Part shown: positions 37,852-47,894 of the stretch, piece by piece
How the letters are laid out: every line of letters starts with the position of its first letter
How positions within the stretch are numbered: position 1 is the stretch's first letter
Source: an uncultured Roseibium sp.
GTDB taxonomy: Bacteria > Pseudomonadota > Alphaproteobacteria > Rhizobiales > Stappiaceae
Length of the DNA: 64,000 nt
Assembly (NCBI RefSeq): GCF_947496995.1
Contig: NZ_CANMFD010000003.1
Location: forward strand, 558,001 to 622,000
Direction: 5' to 3'
Position numbers and translations under genes: made by a program
Notes under the pieces: model-generated
Told to the model about the DNA's origin: nothing
Databases searched by the model: none
Seen by the model: the letters and a program-made list of their open reading frames with translations, nothing else

Positions 37852-38337
37852 TCAGTTGGTGGCGTTGTTGAGAACCGTCACCGCACGCCGGTTCTGGGAC
37901 CAGCAGCTGTTGTCGTTACACACGGCCACCGGACGTTCCTTGCCGTAGGAAATCGTCTTGATGCGCGACGCATTCACGCCCTGGGAGACGAGATAGTCCC
38001 GTGCGGCCTGTGCACGCCGCGCGCCCAGAGCAATGTTGTACTGGCGCGTACCGCGTTCGTCGGCATGGCCTTCCACGGTAATCGTGTACTGCGAATAGCG
38101 GCCCAGCCATTTTGCCTGGTTGGCGAGTGTCGCCTGAGCCTGTGCATTTATCACCGACTGGTCTTCTTCGAAGAACACCCGGTCGCCGACATTCACCACG
38201 AAGTCCTGGCCTGTGCCGGGCTTCACATTACCTGCAAGCCCGTCCGGTTTTGTCTGGGCACATGCCGCCGCAAACAGAACCGCGAAACAGATGGCAATCC
38301 ATCGCGCGCCCTGAACGGCGTTTTCTCGTTTGAACAT
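37852..38337 (-). CDS. pal: Pal, peptidoglycan-associated lipoprotein
   Basis: A 161-residue lipoprotein. The signal peptide ends in LFAAAC with the lipidated cysteine at 26. The OmpA-like domain (about 50-158) contains ITVEGHADERGTRQYNIALGARRAQAARDYL, the peptidoglycan-binding signature. It anchors the outer membrane to peptidoglycan and interacts with TolB. It follows tolB after a 204-base gap with a CtrA-like site, so it may have its own promoter. Two further cysteines (NDNSCWSQ and VCN) could form a disulfide. Confidence 0.95.
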   Translation of the reverse strand: MFKRENAVQGARWIAICFAVLFAAACAQTKPDGLAGNVKPGTGQDFVVNVGDRVFFEEDQSVINAQAQATLANQAKWLGRYSQYTITVEGHADERGTRQYNIALGARRAQAARDYLVSQGVNASRIKTISYGKERPVAVCNDNSCWSQNRRAVTVLNNATN

Positions 38338-38440
38338 TCCTGTCTCCTAATCCCCAGCCCCGCCAACCTGACCGCATGGATCTTCTGGTCTTTGGTAAAC
38401 GCTTTCTAGCCAAACCTGGTTAAAACCGTCTTTGCAAACA

Positions 38441-38458
38441 TGGTTAACAACCTCCTAA
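38441..38458 (-). promoter_or_regulatory. Imperfect CtrA-like site before pal
   Basis: On the minus strand the sequence TTAG-N7-TTAACCA matches TTAA-N7-TTAA with a single mismatch and includes most of the TTAACCAT half-site. It lies about 104 bases before the pal start. Weak alone, but the regulator gene is in this window. Confidence 0.4.
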
Positions 38459-38541
38459 CACAACCTGTCTGTCAAGGCTGTATCGAAGTTCCCGTGCGGC
38501 CTGCCGCCCAGTGACATCAGGCAAAGAGGCCGCACGAATTC

Positions 38542-39897
38542 TCAGTCGATCAACGGCGACCAGGACGGATCCGACGCGAAGGCCGGGGTTTCCACCCGCT
38601 GCTCGTTGTAACCGGTCAGATCGACCGTCCACACCTGCGGCCCGCCGTTGGCGCCAGGCGTATCGCGGAAGAACACCAGCACCCGACCATTGGGAGACCA
38701 GGCCGGCCCTTCGTTGTGATAGCCCTCGGTCAGGATGCGCTCGCCCTTGCCGTCCGGGCGCATGACACCGATCATGAACCGCCCCTGGTGCTGTTTGGTG
38801 AAGGCAATCAGGTCGCCGCGCGGCGACCAGACAGGCGTTGAATACCGGCCGGGTCCGAACGAGATACGCGTTGCCTCGCCGCCGCCCGCATTCATGACAT
38901 ACAGCTGCTGCGAGCCGCCCCGGTCGGATTCAAAGACGATCTGCCGTGCGTCCGGCGAAAAGGAGGGGCTCGTGTCGATGGCGGCCGAATTGGTCAGCCG
39001 CGTCGTCTGGCGGGACCTGAGATCCATCTTGAAGATATTCGCATTGCCGCCCTGCTGCAGGCTCATGACGACGCTTTGGCCGTCCGGTGAGAATCGGGGC
39101 GCGAAGGTCATGCCGGGGAAGTTACCGACGATTTCGCGCTGTCCGGTCTCGATGTTGAGAAGATAGACGCTCGGATCCGCACCGCCATAGGACATGTAGG
39201 TGACTTCCTGACTGGTCGGCGAGAAGCGCGGTGTAAGTACCAGATCATCGCCTCGCGTCAGGTACCGCACGTTGGCGCCGTCCTGGTCCATGATCGCCAG
39301 ACGCTTGATGCGTTTGTCCTTGGGGCCGGTTTCATCGACGAAAACAATGCGCGTGTCGAAATAACCTTTCTCACCGGTCAGCCGTTCGTAGATCGCGTCC
39401 GAAATGATATGCGCCAGGCGTCGCCAGTTTTCCGGCGTCGTGTAGAACTGCTGACCAAGCATCTGCTCCTGCGCGAACACGTCCCAGAGGCGAAATTCGG
39501 CACGCAGCCGCCCGTCCGCCTGCTTGATGACCGTCCCCGTGACCAGCGCCTGCGCTGAAATCTGCCGCCAGTCGCCAAAGCGCGGCGTGGAATTCACGCT
39601 CATGTTCTTCTGGATGAAGCTGGCCGGGTCCAGCGGATTGAACAGGCCGGAGCGTTTCAGATCGGCTGCGATCACCGACGTCATGTCTGCGGCCAGCTTG
39701 CTGTCGCCGCCGTCGGCGGAAAACGATGGCAGGGCGATCGGCAACGGCTCGATGTTGCCCTGGGTTATATCGATTTCAACGAGCGCCGAGGCCGGTCGCG
39801 GCACGATAACGGTCGCCAAAGCCATCAGGACGGCAAGCCCGACGGATTTCCGGTCAGCGAGAACAGAAAGTTTTTTCAGTATTCCACGCATGAGCAC
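38542..39897 (-). CDS. tolB: TolB, periplasmic beta-propeller protein
   Basis: A 451-residue protein with a signal peptide (cleavage near ASA-LVEID), an N-terminal alpha/beta domain (about 40-170) and a six-bladed propeller with repeated units such as [28 protein letters not shown] and [14 protein letters not shown]. It shuttles between Pal and TolA. The start is best read as a GTG at 39897: AGGGAG lies five bases before it, whereas the ATG six bases on is farther from the site. It is 39 bases after tolA. Confidence 0.95.
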   Translation of the reverse strand: MLMRGILKKLSVLADRKSVGLAVLMALATVIVPRPASALVEIDITQGNIEPLPIALPSFSADGGDSKLAADMTSVIAADLKRSGLFNPLDPASFIQKNMSVNSTPRFGDWRQISAQALVTGTVIKQADGRLRAEFRLWDVFAQEQMLGQQFYTTPENWRRLAHIISDAIYERLTGEKGYFDTRIVFVDETGPKDKRIKRLAIMDQDGANVRYLTRGDDLVLTPRFSPTSQEVTYMSYGGADPSVYLLNIETGQREIVGNFPGMTFAPRFSPDGQSVVMSLQQGGNANIFKMDLRSRQTTRLTNSAAIDTSPSFSPDARQIVFESDRGGSQQLYVMNAGGGEATRISFGPGRYSTPVWSPRGDLIAFTKQHQGRFMIGVMRPDGKGERILTEGYHNEGPAWSPNGRVLVFFRDTPGANGGPQVWTVDLTGYNEQRVETPAFASDPSWSPLID

Positions 39898-39936
39898 AAC
39901 AGCTCCCTTATCGACAATCAGTTCGGCCAGGCCGGA

Positions 39937-40893
39937 CTATCCCCCAAGCATCTCTCTCGGGTCAAAGTTTATGATGACTTCCTGCCATGCGTCGTATTTC
40001 GCATCCGGCAGGGAATATGGCTGGCAGCGCATGATAGCGCGCACGGCACTGCTTGCGGCGGCCCCGAAGGCCGGATTGCTGCTTGAATTGAGCACCTCCG
40101 GGCCGCCCGAGACGTCTCCGCCGCGCGAAAGGTTGAAGCGGACCCGGACCTTGAGATCTTCCGCACCGACCGCACCGACCGGCGGGCTCCAGCATTGCGC
40201 CACCTGGCCCCGGAGCGCGTCGAGCTCCGACTGGCTCATGCGCACATCCTGCTGCCCCCTGTTGGATCCGAGCGAGGCCGGCTGCTGCGACGACGCGCCG
40301 GACTGTTTCGCCGGTTCGACCTTGTTCAAGAGAGCCGCGATCTGTGTGCTGTCGAAATTCTCGTCCGGTGGTTCGGGCGTCCTTCTCGGCGCAGCCGGCT
40401 TCGACCGCGGAGCCACGCTTGTGACGATCGGCTGCGGGGCCGGTGCAGCTTCCTGCTGCGGCTCGGGTTCCGGAGCGGGTTCAGCGGCAGGCACCGGCTC
40501 GGCCGCCTGGGCGGGCTCGGGCTCCGGAGCGGGCGCCGGTGCCGGCTCAGGCTCGGGTTCCGCGACCTCCTCGGGTGCTGGTGTCGGCTCGGGTGCGGGC
40601 GTCGGTGCCGGGGTCGGCGGTGTCGGCTGCTGGACGTTGCTCTCGCCCGGCTTCTCGTCGGGTTCGGTCGGTTTTTCCGAAGGTGTCTTGCTGGGCGCCA
40701 CCGCTGCGACTTCCCGGATCTCGGCGGTTTTCTCACCGATCCGCAGGCGCGTGAATTCCTCGATCGGCACCAGATCGACCGGAAGGGAATCCACTGCGGG
40801 CACAGAATAACTCTCCGCGTCCGGAAAGGCTGCAATGCCCCAGAGCAGGATAGCCGCATGACCGGCCAAAGACGCGATGAGACCTGCGCGCAT
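39937..40893 (-). CDS. tolA: TolA, envelope-spanning protein
   Basis: A 318-residue protein with an N-terminal transmembrane helix (about 4-23), a long Pro/Glu/Ala-rich middle (about 65-190) instead of the Ala/Lys helix of enteric TolA, and a C-terminal domain (about 215-316) with SQSELDALRGQVAQCWSPPVGA and AIMRCQPYSLP, typical of alphaproteobacterial TolA domain III. Two cysteines there likely pair. It is in the order tolQ-R-A-B with a six-base gap from tolR. It links inner-membrane TolQR to TolB-Pal. Confidence 0.9.
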   Translation of the reverse strand: MRAGLIASLAGHAAILLWGIAAFPDAESYSVPAVDSLPVDLVPIEEFTRLRIGEKTAEIREVAAVAPSKTPSEKPTEPDEKPGESNVQQPTPPTPAPTPAPEPTPAPEEVAEPEPEPAPAPAPEPEPAQAAEPVPAAEPAPEPEPQQEAAPAPQPIVTSVAPRSKPAAPRRTPEPPDENFDSTQIAALLNKVEPAKQSGASSQQPASLGSNRGQQDVRMSQSELDALRGQVAQCWSPPVGAVGAEDLKVRVRFNLSRGGDVSGGPEVLNSSSNPAFGAAASSAVRAIMRCQPYSLPDAKYDAWQEVIINFDPREMLGG

Positions 40894-40899
40894 GACGCG

Positions 40900-41349
40900 T
40901 TACGAGTCCCGTTCTTCCAGAGTGACAAGGCCGAGGCGTTTGAACCCGGCTGCGTTGATCCGTCCCATGAGCTTCATCATCGTGCCATAGTCGGCATCCT
41001 GATCTCCGCGCACGTAGATGCGCTCCTCGTAACCGTTGGACGCGATGGCCTCGAGCTTCGGCACCACCTCGTCCAGGGCGATCGGCGTATCCTGAATGAA
41101 GATCTCTCCGGCGGAATTCACCGAGATCGTTATCGGCTCCGTATCCCCTTCAAGCGCCTTGGCGCGGGTTTCCGGAAGATCGATCGGCACGCCCACGGTC
41201 AGCAACGGCGCGGCCACCATGAAAATGATCAGCAGAACCAGCATGACGTCCACGAAGGGCGTCACGTTGATTTCACTCATCGGCGCATTCCGACGCCGGC
41301 GCCGTCCGCGCCGTCCGCCCGACTGGCCTGAACTGACCTGCATGGCCAT
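40900..41349 (-). CDS. tolR: TolR, proton-channel subunit (ExbD family)
   Basis: A 149-residue protein. A Gly/Arg-rich cytoplasmic start (about 10-21) precedes the transmembrane helix (about 28-50) with NVTPFVDVMLVLLIIFMV, where the Asp is the proton-path residue. The periplasmic domain (about 60-142) follows. It forms the TolQR motor that energises TolA. It starts three bases after the tolQ stop and is translationally linked. In-frame ATG codons at 41349 and 41343 are both possible. Confidence 0.95.
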   Translation of the reverse strand: MAMQVSSGQSGGRRGRRRRRNAPMSEINVTPFVDVMLVLLIIFMVAAPLLTVGVPIDLPETRAKALEGDTEPITISVNSAGEIFIQDTPIALDEVVPKLEAIASNGYEERIYVRGDQDADYGTMMKLMGRINAAGFKRLGLVTLEERDS

Positions 41350-41352
41350 GGT

Positions 41353-42060
41353 TCAGCCCCTCTCGTCGATCTGGCGGGACAGGATCGCTGAAAACTCGTC
41401 GGCGAACCCTTCCATGCGGGAAACGGCCTTGCCGACATCGTGGGAATATTTGTTGTAGGCGATAACCGCCGGGATCGCCGCAAGCAGGCCGAGCGCGGTC
41501 GCAAACAGCGCTTCCGCGATCCCCGGCGCGACAACCGCAAGGTTGGTGCTTTCGGAAGCCGCGATCGCCTGAAAGGCCGTCATGATGCCCCAGACCGTGC
41601 CGAACAGACCGATGAAGGGCGCAGCCGCGCCGACGGTCGCCAGAATGAGCAGCCGGCTTTCGAGCCGTTCAGCTTCGCGCTGGATGGTGACATCCATCAC
41701 CCTGTCGATCCGCTGCTGCAGGCTGGCAATGGCCGGGCGCGCGCCTTCATGGCTTCGCTTCCATTCGCGCATGGCCGCAACGAACAGCGCCGCCATGGAA
41801 TGGTTCACCCGATTGTGAAGCGTGCCATACAGCTCCTCGAGCGATTGCCCGGACCAGAACACCGTCTCGAACCGGCTCATCTGCCGCCGGGTGCGGCCGA
41901 TCAGCATGAATTTGTCGACGATGATGGCCCAGCACCACACCGACGCCCCGAGGAGGCCGAGCATGACGATCTTGACGACGATATGCGCCTGCCAGAACAG
42001 CGAGAAAAACGAAATACCGCTGTCAGGAGCTGTCAATGTCGATTGGACGAGTGTTTCCAT
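41353..42060 (-). CDS. tolQ: TolQ, proton-channel subunit (ExbB family)
   Basis: A 235-residue inner-membrane protein with three helices, at about 20-45, 138-160 and 172-195. The conserved segment ATVGAAAPFIGLFGTVWGIM and PGIAEALFATALGLLAAIPAV are diagnostic of the TolQ/ExbB/MotA family. It forms the stator-like channel with TolR. A 265-base gap to ybgC upstream has several TTAA words and one GANTC (42228-42232), so tolQ may have its own promoter. Confidence 0.96.
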   Translation of the reverse strand: METLVQSTLTAPDSGISFFSLFWQAHIVVKIVMLGLLGASVWCWAIIVDKFMLIGRTRRQMSRFETVFWSGQSLEELYGTLHNRVNHSMAALFVAAMREWKRSHEGARPAIASLQQRIDRVMDVTIQREAERLESRLLILATVGAAAPFIGLFGTVWGIMTAFQAIAASESTNLAVVAPGIAEALFATALGLLAAIPAVIAYNKYSHDVGKAVSRMEGFADEFSAILSRQIDERG

Positions 42061-42325
42061 AATCTCAATGACCTCTTGGCGGTCTGATACCGTTGTGCAT
42101 GCAAATCTCCGGCAGCTACAGAAATGGACCGGATGAACGGACCGGCTCCTGTTGATCTGCCGCCTCTCTGACGTTTGATTTTGTCAAAACTGGGACTTAA
42201 CCAATCAAAGCAAGTCCTTCTCTAAAGGAATCAATTAAGGTTACTGCAAGATTAACGCATAAACCTCATTTGGTTCATTTTCGCGGCATCAGGCGGTCCT
42301 GGGGTCGGCAATCAGCCCAAGGTGT

Positions 42326-42793
42326 TCATCCCACAGACGATTCACCCGGTACGTGACGAAGAAGTTTTTCCGCCAGAATCGGCGGCATTCGGGTCGCACG
42401 TCCCTGAGCGGTGATCACCGCGACGGTGACCGCAGCAGAAACCAGCAATTCCCCGCCCCGGTAGACGACCTGATCAAGCTTCACCCGGGCGCCCCTGAGG
42501 TCGGAAACATTGGTGCGAACCAGAAGAACATCGTCGATACGAGCGGGCTTTTGAAAATCCAGCGTCATGGACCGCACGGCAAAGGCAAGCGGGATGCCAT
42601 GGGTGCCCCCCGCCAGTTCCGAATGATGAATCCCGACCAGACGAAGAAAATCGGTGCGCGCGCGTTCGAAAAACTGCACATAAGCCCCGTGATAGACAAT
42701 GCCGGTAAAATCCGTGTCCTCGTAATAGACACGTACGGGCAGCACGTGACCGCCCTCTTCCAGGCGTCCGGCAAGATCCGGCCAATCCGTCAC
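42326..42793 (-). CDS. ybgC: YbgC, acyl-CoA thioesterase of the Tol-Pal cluster
   Basis: A 155-residue hot-dog-fold thioesterase. The motif VRVYYEDTDFTGIVYHGAYVQFFERARTDFLR carries the catalytic Asp of the 4HBT/YbgC family. It hydrolyses acyl-CoA or acyl-ACP and is linked with phospholipid metabolism at the Tol-Pal system. It sits upstream of tolQ, the conserved arrangement, but here is separated from ruvB by an inserted chemoreceptor block. Confidence 0.94.
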   Translation of the reverse strand: MTDWPDLAGRLEEGGHVLPVRVYYEDTDFTGIVYHGAYVQFFERARTDFLRLVGIHHSELAGGTHGIPLAFAVRSMTLDFQKPARIDDVLLVRTNVSDLRGARVKLDQVVYRGGELLVSAAVTVAVITAQGRATRMPPILAEKLLRHVPGESSVG

Positions 42794-42877
42794 CGCTGTG
42801 TCCTTTTCTTTGCAAATATCAAGGCCGGAGCTTATCGCGGGCTTCCGTCCACGCCTAGCCTGTCCTGACCGGGTGAC

Positions 42878-43270
42878 CTATTCCTCGAAGCGGCCCGCAG
42901 CATCTCGGTCGCGTTCGTATCGTCTCATGAGCGGAAAAGGCGGCAACCACCCCACGCGGCGGATGGTCCAGCTTTCATAGGTCGGCATCAACTGGTCCGG
43001 AGCATCCAGGGATCCAAGGTTCACCTCAATTTCATCCGCCGTGCGCGCATAGACGGAAGAGCCGCATCGGGGACAGAAAAACCGCCCGGCATAGTCGCCG
43101 GTTTCGCCCTCGATTGTCACCGCTTCCTGAGGGAATATCGCGGACGCATGAAAAAGAGCCCCATGATGCTTGCGGCACTCGAGACAATGACACAGACCGA
43201 CCCGGTACGGCCGTCCCGACGCAACGAGCCGGACGTTGCCGCACACGCAGCCACCTGTGAACCGGTCCAT
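42878..43270 (-). CDS. GFA-family zinc-binding protein
   Basis: A 130-residue protein with the CENP-V/GFA fold signature. Zinc ligands appear as GGCVCGNVRL, HCLECRKHHGA and FFCPRCGSSVYA. Family members are called glutathione-dependent formaldehyde-activating enzymes, but for most the activity is unproven, so that name should not be taken as function. It lies between ybgC and a chemoreceptor gene, both on the same strand. Confidence 0.87.
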   Translation of the reverse strand: MDRFTGGCVCGNVRLVASGRPYRVGLCHCLECRKHHGALFHASAIFPQEAVTIEGETGDYAGRFFCPRCGSSVYARTADEIEVNLGSLDAPDQLMPTYESWTIRRVGWLPPFPLMRRYERDRDAAGRFEE

Positions 43271-43338
43271 GCCGTTCCTCCGTCAAACCGGGGCGTAAAT
43301 CGTTGCCTCAACCGGGACAACCGGTCGAGGCTTCACCC

Positions 43339-45450
43339 TCAGGCAGCGGCAACCTCGGCAAGGAAAGTCTCGACGGAGGCACGAAGCTGTTCCGCCTGCT
43401 GTTTCATCTCGATGGTCGCCGTCAGCACGTCGCCGACCGCCTCGGAATTTTCCGCAACACCCTCGTTCAGCAACGCGACCGTTGTGGCAACGCTGCGCGT
43501 GCCCTCGGCGGCTTCCGCAACATTACGGGAGATTTCACCGGTCGCGGCACCCTGCTGCTGAACCGCTTCGGAAATCGTCACCGTATAGGAGTTGACCTCT
43601 TCCACCGAACCCGAAACGCGGCCGATTTCTTCCACCGCTTCCGTTGTCGACGCCTGAATGGCGGAGACCTGCGCGGAAATCTCTTCCGTCGCCTTCGCGG
43701 TCTGGCCGGCAAGGGATTTCACTTCCGAGGCAACGACGGCAAATCCACGGCCCGCTTCGCCCGCGCGGGCAGCTTCGATGGTCGCGTTCAGCGCCAGAAG
43801 GTTGGTCTGCTCGGCGATTTCCGAGATCAGCGAAACCACGTGGCCGATCTTCTTGGCCGCTTCCGCCAGCCCGGAGATCTTGGTGTTGGAACTCTGGGCG
43901 GCCGTTGTCGTCTGCGCCACGATGGTCGCGGTCGTCTCGACCTGGCGCGAGATTTCCGCAATGGAGGCGTTGAGCTCTTCCGTCGCCGAGGCTACCGCCT
44001 GAACATTGGAGGAGGCGTTCTGCGATGTCGACACTGCCGTCTGCCCGTGATCGGTGGCCGAAGCCGACCTTTGGCTGAGGGCAGCGGACACATCTTCCAC
44101 GCGGGCGATGTTGCTTTCCACCAGTTCAAGCACCGCTTGGGATTCAGCCCGGAAAGCCGCGATCAGTGAATCGATTCTCTTTTCCCGGTTCTCGCGGGCG
44201 ATATGACCGACCTTGCGCTCTTCCGCGAGCCGTTCCCGCTCGACGGAGTTTTCCTTGAAGACTTCAATGCAGCGCGCCATGCGGCCAATCTCGTCCTGAC
44301 GCTCGGTCGCTTCCACCATGACCTCCAGATCGCCATCGGCAATCCTGCGCGCGGCAACCGACAGGCGTTCCATCGGCGAGAACATGCGTCTGGTGATCCA
44401 CCAGATGAGGCCAACAATCGGAACGAGACACAGGAAGCCGGAAAGAATCGCGCCGTAGGTGATGCGGTTCGCAGCAGCCGACAGCTCGGTCTGCCGCACA
44501 GCTTCGACCACGCCATAGGTCTTGTTTTCGAACCTGCTTTCCGTGTCGGCAAAACGGAAGTCCTCGCCGCCCAGCCGGATCAGCCGGTCACCCGCACTGA
44601 TATCGGCCAGTGAATAGGCTGCGCTTGCGCGTCCGGCAGCGTCGAGCTGAACCAGTTTGCCTGTCGAATCGACCAGGAAAACCTGTTCGCTCTCGCCGAG
44701 CCCAGTCGGCTCGTTCAGAAGGCTCGCCAGGTGGCTCATGTCCGCTGAGAACGCGAGGGCCCCGAAAAAGCGGTCGAGGTAGAATATGGGAGCTGCAAGA
44801 ACCAGCGAAACAGTGCCGTCGTCCGCGGTGACGAAACCGGAGGAAAAGATCTGCCCTGCGGCGAGCGTCTCGTTTTTGGCCGCCGCGAACAACGCGCCGA
44901 AAGCGGTCTGGACCGGATTGCCCACGATCTCGGGAGCATCCACGTGATAGGCGAATTCGTGACCCTTGCCGTAGGTGTAGGTGATGAACCCTTCCGGATT
45001 CGCCAGGGCGGCATCGGAAAACAGGCCTTGGTCGATCACATCCTGATAGACCGGATGAACGGCCTTGTGATTGTTCACGTAGTAATTCGATTCAGCCGGT
45101 TCACTGAGCAAATGACGCTCGTGCGGCGCATGCGGATTGTCGGTAACGAAAATCCGCCGAAGGGTATCGGTCTGCCCCTCCTTGAGGTTCTTCCAGCCGA
45201 CCATCGACTTCATCAGACTGTCCTTGGCCTCATCGAGAGAGACGAAGAACCGGGCGCTGTAGATAACCTGGTCCAGGGCCAGTTCCAGCACCTTCAGCTT
45301 CGCCCTTGTCGCACTGGTCAGGCCGTTATCCGCCTGCCCGTTGGCGACATCGCGCGAAACCAGGGATGTGACAGCCACAATTGCCACGCACATGACCAGT
45401 GCGCCGGCAAGAAACATGAGAGCCAGTTTAGATGAAAGCCGCTTGCGCAT
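43339..45450 (-). CDS. Methyl-accepting chemotaxis protein with large periplasmic sensor
   Basis: A 703-residue receptor. It has an N-terminal transmembrane helix (about 10-30), a long periplasmic sensor (about 35-335, probably double Cache), a second helix (about 337-358), HAMP (about 358-412) and the signalling domain with hairpin tip [22 protein letters not shown] in its usual place. GGGGGGA precedes the ATG at 45450. The C-terminus lacks a CheR-docking pentapeptide. The ligand is unknown. It is divergent from a second chemoreceptor, away from the che genes. Confidence 0.93.
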   Translation of the reverse strand: MRKRLSSKLALMFLAGALVMCVAIVAVTSLVSRDVANGQADNGLTSATRAKLKVLELALDQVIYSARFFVSLDEAKDSLMKSMVGWKNLKEGQTDTLRRIFVTDNPHAPHERHLLSEPAESNYYVNNHKAVHPVYQDVIDQGLFSDAALANPEGFITYTYGKGHEFAYHVDAPEIVGNPVQTAFGALFAAAKNETLAAGQIFSSGFVTADDGTVSLVLAAPIFYLDRFFGALAFSADMSHLASLLNEPTGLGESEQVFLVDSTGKLVQLDAAGRASAAYSLADISAGDRLIRLGGEDFRFADTESRFENKTYGVVEAVRQTELSAAANRITYGAILSGFLCLVPIVGLIWWITRRMFSPMERLSVAARRIADGDLEVMVEATERQDEIGRMARCIEVFKENSVERERLAEERKVGHIARENREKRIDSLIAAFRAESQAVLELVESNIARVEDVSAALSQRSASATDHGQTAVSTSQNASSNVQAVASATEELNASIAEISRQVETTATIVAQTTTAAQSSNTKISGLAEAAKKIGHVVSLISEIAEQTNLLALNATIEAARAGEAGRGFAVVASEVKSLAGQTAKATEEISAQVSAIQASTTEAVEEIGRVSGSVEEVNSYTVTISEAVQQQGAATGEISRNVAEAAEGTRSVATTVALLNEGVAENSEAVGDVLTATIEMKQQAEQLRASVETFLAEVAAA

Positions 45451-45979
45451 TAAATCCCCCCAGAAAGTTCGCGGGAAGATACGGCCACATTGACGAACAA
45501 ATGCTTAATGATGACTTCGACTATGACAAAAATTACAAGCTTCCCCCCAAACACTCTTTGGCCCTCAAGGATACCGACCAGTCAATCGCAACAGGAAGTC
45601 AATATGCGGCGTTTCCAGATGCAGACATCGCCCCTGCTTGGCCCCTGCCTGGATAGGCAGTTCTACAAAGAAGAGATTTCTGCCCATGAAGTAGTAGAAG
45701 CCGGTGATCTGGAAGTTCCAACACTATTGTGCAAGTGCGAAAAGAATGAGTGGAGTTTCGCTCAGATCGACCAGATGAACCACAAAAACCTGCAGAGCGT
45801 ATTGACCGGAATTCAAAGAAAATTATGCAGAAACTTACATCAGAGAGCTATTTTTGACTGAGGGAAACAAGGCAAAAAACAAGTAGACTTCTAACCGGAG
45901 CCATTAATTCACGTATTCAAACTAAATTAACAATATCAATCAATTATACCGGAAATTCATCTTGATTAGGACCTTGGAA
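45451..45979. other. AT-richer divergent region between two chemoreceptor genes
   Basis: About 530 bases of lower GC than the flanks. It should hold both receptor promoters. A small plus-strand ORF (45604-45861) is listed separately. Otherwise no RNA gene, repeat or terminator was recognised. Confidence 0.45.
45604..45861 (+). CDS. Possible small protein (85 residues), unknown
   Basis: An ORF of 85 codons preceded by a good ribosome site, AGGAAG at 45593-45598, five bases before the ATG. The product has four cysteines, two of them as CKC in its middle, no signal peptide and a basic C-terminal third. It matches no family I know. Composition is unlike the neighbouring GC-rich genes. It may be real, or a chance ORF in the receptor promoter region. 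The same frame is open further upstream to 45490. Confidence 0.35.
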   Translation: MRRFQMQTSPLLGPCLDRQFYKEEISAHEVVEAGDLEVPTLLCKCEKNEWSFAQIDQMNHKNLQSVLTGIQRKLCRNLHQRAIFD

Positions 45980-47674
45980 ATGCTCCTCGATAAATTTCGT
46001 ATTGGCTTCAAGATCTGGATTCCGGTCATCAGCCTTGCCGTATTCACACTAGCGATCATTTCTTACGATCTATGGTCGTTGCGGACGATCCTTTACGGCG
46101 AACGCACTGCAAAAACTCAGACGGTCGTTGAGATCACAAACTCCGTACTGAAGTACTTTCATACGCTGGAGACTTCCGGGGAACTGAGCAGGGAAGAAGC
46201 CCAGGAGTGGGCGCGCAATGTTGTGCGTGCGATACAATTCGACGGCAACAACTATGCTTTCATTCAGAACTATGAAGGAATGCGCATCGTCAGCGCCAAC
46301 AAGGCCAGCGAAGGAAAAAGCGCCTGGGATTCGCAGGACAAGACCGGCAAGTACCATGTACGCGAAATAATCGATGCCGGCCGCAAGGGCGGCGGCGTCG
46401 TGACCTACATGTGGAACCGCAAGGGCGAGGACGCACTCATCCCCAAGTCCACCTGGTCGGAAGCCTTCGAGCCTTGGGGTTGGGTGACAGCCACCGGCGT
46501 TTATGTTGACGATGTCTCTAGCGCCTTCTGGTCCAAGGTCAGCGCGATGATCGGTGTGCTGGCCATCGGTGGGCTGATCGCCACCATCATCGCCATCGCC
46601 GCGATCCGTAACATCGTTGTTCCGCTGAAGGAGCTGACCCTGAGCATGAAGGTATTGGCGGACGGCGACACCAATGTCGAGATTACGGGGATGCGCCGCG
46701 GGGACGAGATCGGTGAAATGGCGGAAGCCATGGAAACCTTCGTTGCCAACGAAAACGCGCGCCGCGAGCTCGAACTCACTCAAAACGAACGCCAGCAACT
46801 GGACTTGCAGCGCTCGAGCAACATCCAGACACTTTCCTCGGAGTTCGATGTCCAGATCACCGGTCTTTTGAACACGATCACGCATTCGGTGGAAAGCCTG
46901 CAACACGCCTCCACAAACCTGAACTCGGGCGCCCAACAGACCACGAACCAGAGCGAGGCCGTTGCATCTGCAGCCGCAACCGCATCTGCCAACACGGAAA
47001 CCGTTGCTGCCGCAGCGGAAGAACTTGCCGCCTCGGTTGCCGAAATCAGCCGACAGGTGTCCTCCTCCAGCGAGATCGCATCGCAGGCGTCGCAGCAGGC
47101 ATCTTCGACGAACGAACGCATCCAGGGGCTTTCCGAAGCAGCCGCGAAGATCGGAGAAGTCGTCACGCTGATCCAGGCCATTGCCGAACAGACCAATCTG
47201 CTGGCGCTGAATGCGACCATTGAAGCTGCCCGGGCCGGAGAGGCAGGCAAGGGCTTTGCGGTGGTCGCGGCCGAAGTGAAGGAACTGGCGACCCAGACCT
47301 CCAAGGCCACCGAGGAAATTTCCTCGCAGATTTCCAGCATTCAGGGTGAAACCAGTCACGCGGTCGAAGCCATCGGCACCATCACAAGCACCATTAGCAA
47401 GATCAACGAGATCACGACCAACATCTCGGTCGCCGTCGAACAGCAAGGCCTGGCCACCAACGAGATTGCCGCCAACATCCAGCTGGCTGCAGCCGGTACG
47501 CAAGAGGTTACCGACAACATCGGAGGCGTTTCTTCCGCCGCCGGCGTTACCAACCAGGCCGCGGACATGGTCTACTCTGCAGCCCAAAGCCTCGACAAGG
47601 AAGCCCATGAGCTGAGCTCAAGCGTCAGGGCCTTCCTGAAGGGCATCAAGGAAAACTCGGCGGAGGCGGCCTGA
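45980..47674 (+). CDS. Methyl-accepting chemotaxis protein with single-Cache sensor
   Basis: A 564-residue receptor. It has a transmembrane helix (about 8-30), a periplasmic sCache_2-like domain (about 35-175) with [20 protein letters not shown] and [14 protein letters not shown], a second helix (about 183-206), HAMP, and a signalling domain with [22 protein letters not shown]. sCache_2 domains often bind small organic acids. The ATG at 45980 follows AGGA and gives the common [10 protein letters not shown] start. A TTG at 45962 is possible. No CheR-docking tail. Confidence 0.92.
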   Translation: MLLDKFRIGFKIWIPVISLAVFTLAIISYDLWSLRTILYGERTAKTQTVVEITNSVLKYFHTLETSGELSREEAQEWARNVVRAIQFDGNNYAFIQNYEGMRIVSANKASEGKSAWDSQDKTGKYHVREIIDAGRKGGGVVTYMWNRKGEDALIPKSTWSEAFEPWGWVTATGVYVDDVSSAFWSKVSAMIGVLAIGGLIATIIAIAAIRNIVVPLKELTLSMKVLADGDTNVEITGMRRGDEIGEMAEAMETFVANENARRELELTQNERQQLDLQRSSNIQTLSSEFDVQITGLLNTITHSVESLQHASTNLNSGAQQTTNQSEAVASAAATASANTETVAAAAEELAASVAEISRQVSSSSEIASQASQQASSTNERIQGLSEAAAKIGEVVTLIQAIAEQTNLLALNATIEAARAGEAGKGFAVVAAEVKELATQTSKATEEISSQISSIQGETSHAVEAIGTITSTISKINEITTNISVAVEQQGLATNEIAANIQLAAAGTQEVTDNIGGVSSAAGVTNQAADMVYSAAQSLDKEAHELSSSVRAFLKGIKENSAEAA

Positions 47675-47701
47675 CCGCCATCTGAAGCAACACAATCGAA
47701 T

Positions 47702-47734
47702 GAGGCCGCCCCATCGGGCGGCCTCGCTTTTTTT
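47702..47734 (+). terminator. Terminator of the plus-strand chemoreceptor gene
   Basis: A perfect ten-base stem (47702-47711 with 47716-47725), loop CATC, then seven T. It is 28 bases past the stop. The 160 bases from here to ruvB hold no recognisable gene. Confidence 0.92.
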
Positions 47735-47894
47735 GGGGCGGCTGTCTGTCTGCTGCTATGCCTGTGGTTCCGAGGCAAAAGTCCGGGCCTGCGAGGCCTG
47801 GATCTTTAATGGAAGGCACGCGGTTTCAGGTTGCCGCGCGCCCGAATGGCTGGCGGTGCGTTTTAGCCACCTCAAAAAACAACGGATTCGCGTC

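Noticed and set aside
40440..40640. Repetitive Glu/Pro/Ala codons in tolA as a DNA repeat element
   Set aside because: They are in-frame low-complexity coding sequence typical of the TolA middle domain, not an intergenic repeat.
46070..47608. Minus-strand ORF of 512 codons opposite the second chemoreceptor
   Set aside because: Antisense to a clear methyl-accepting chemotaxis protein.
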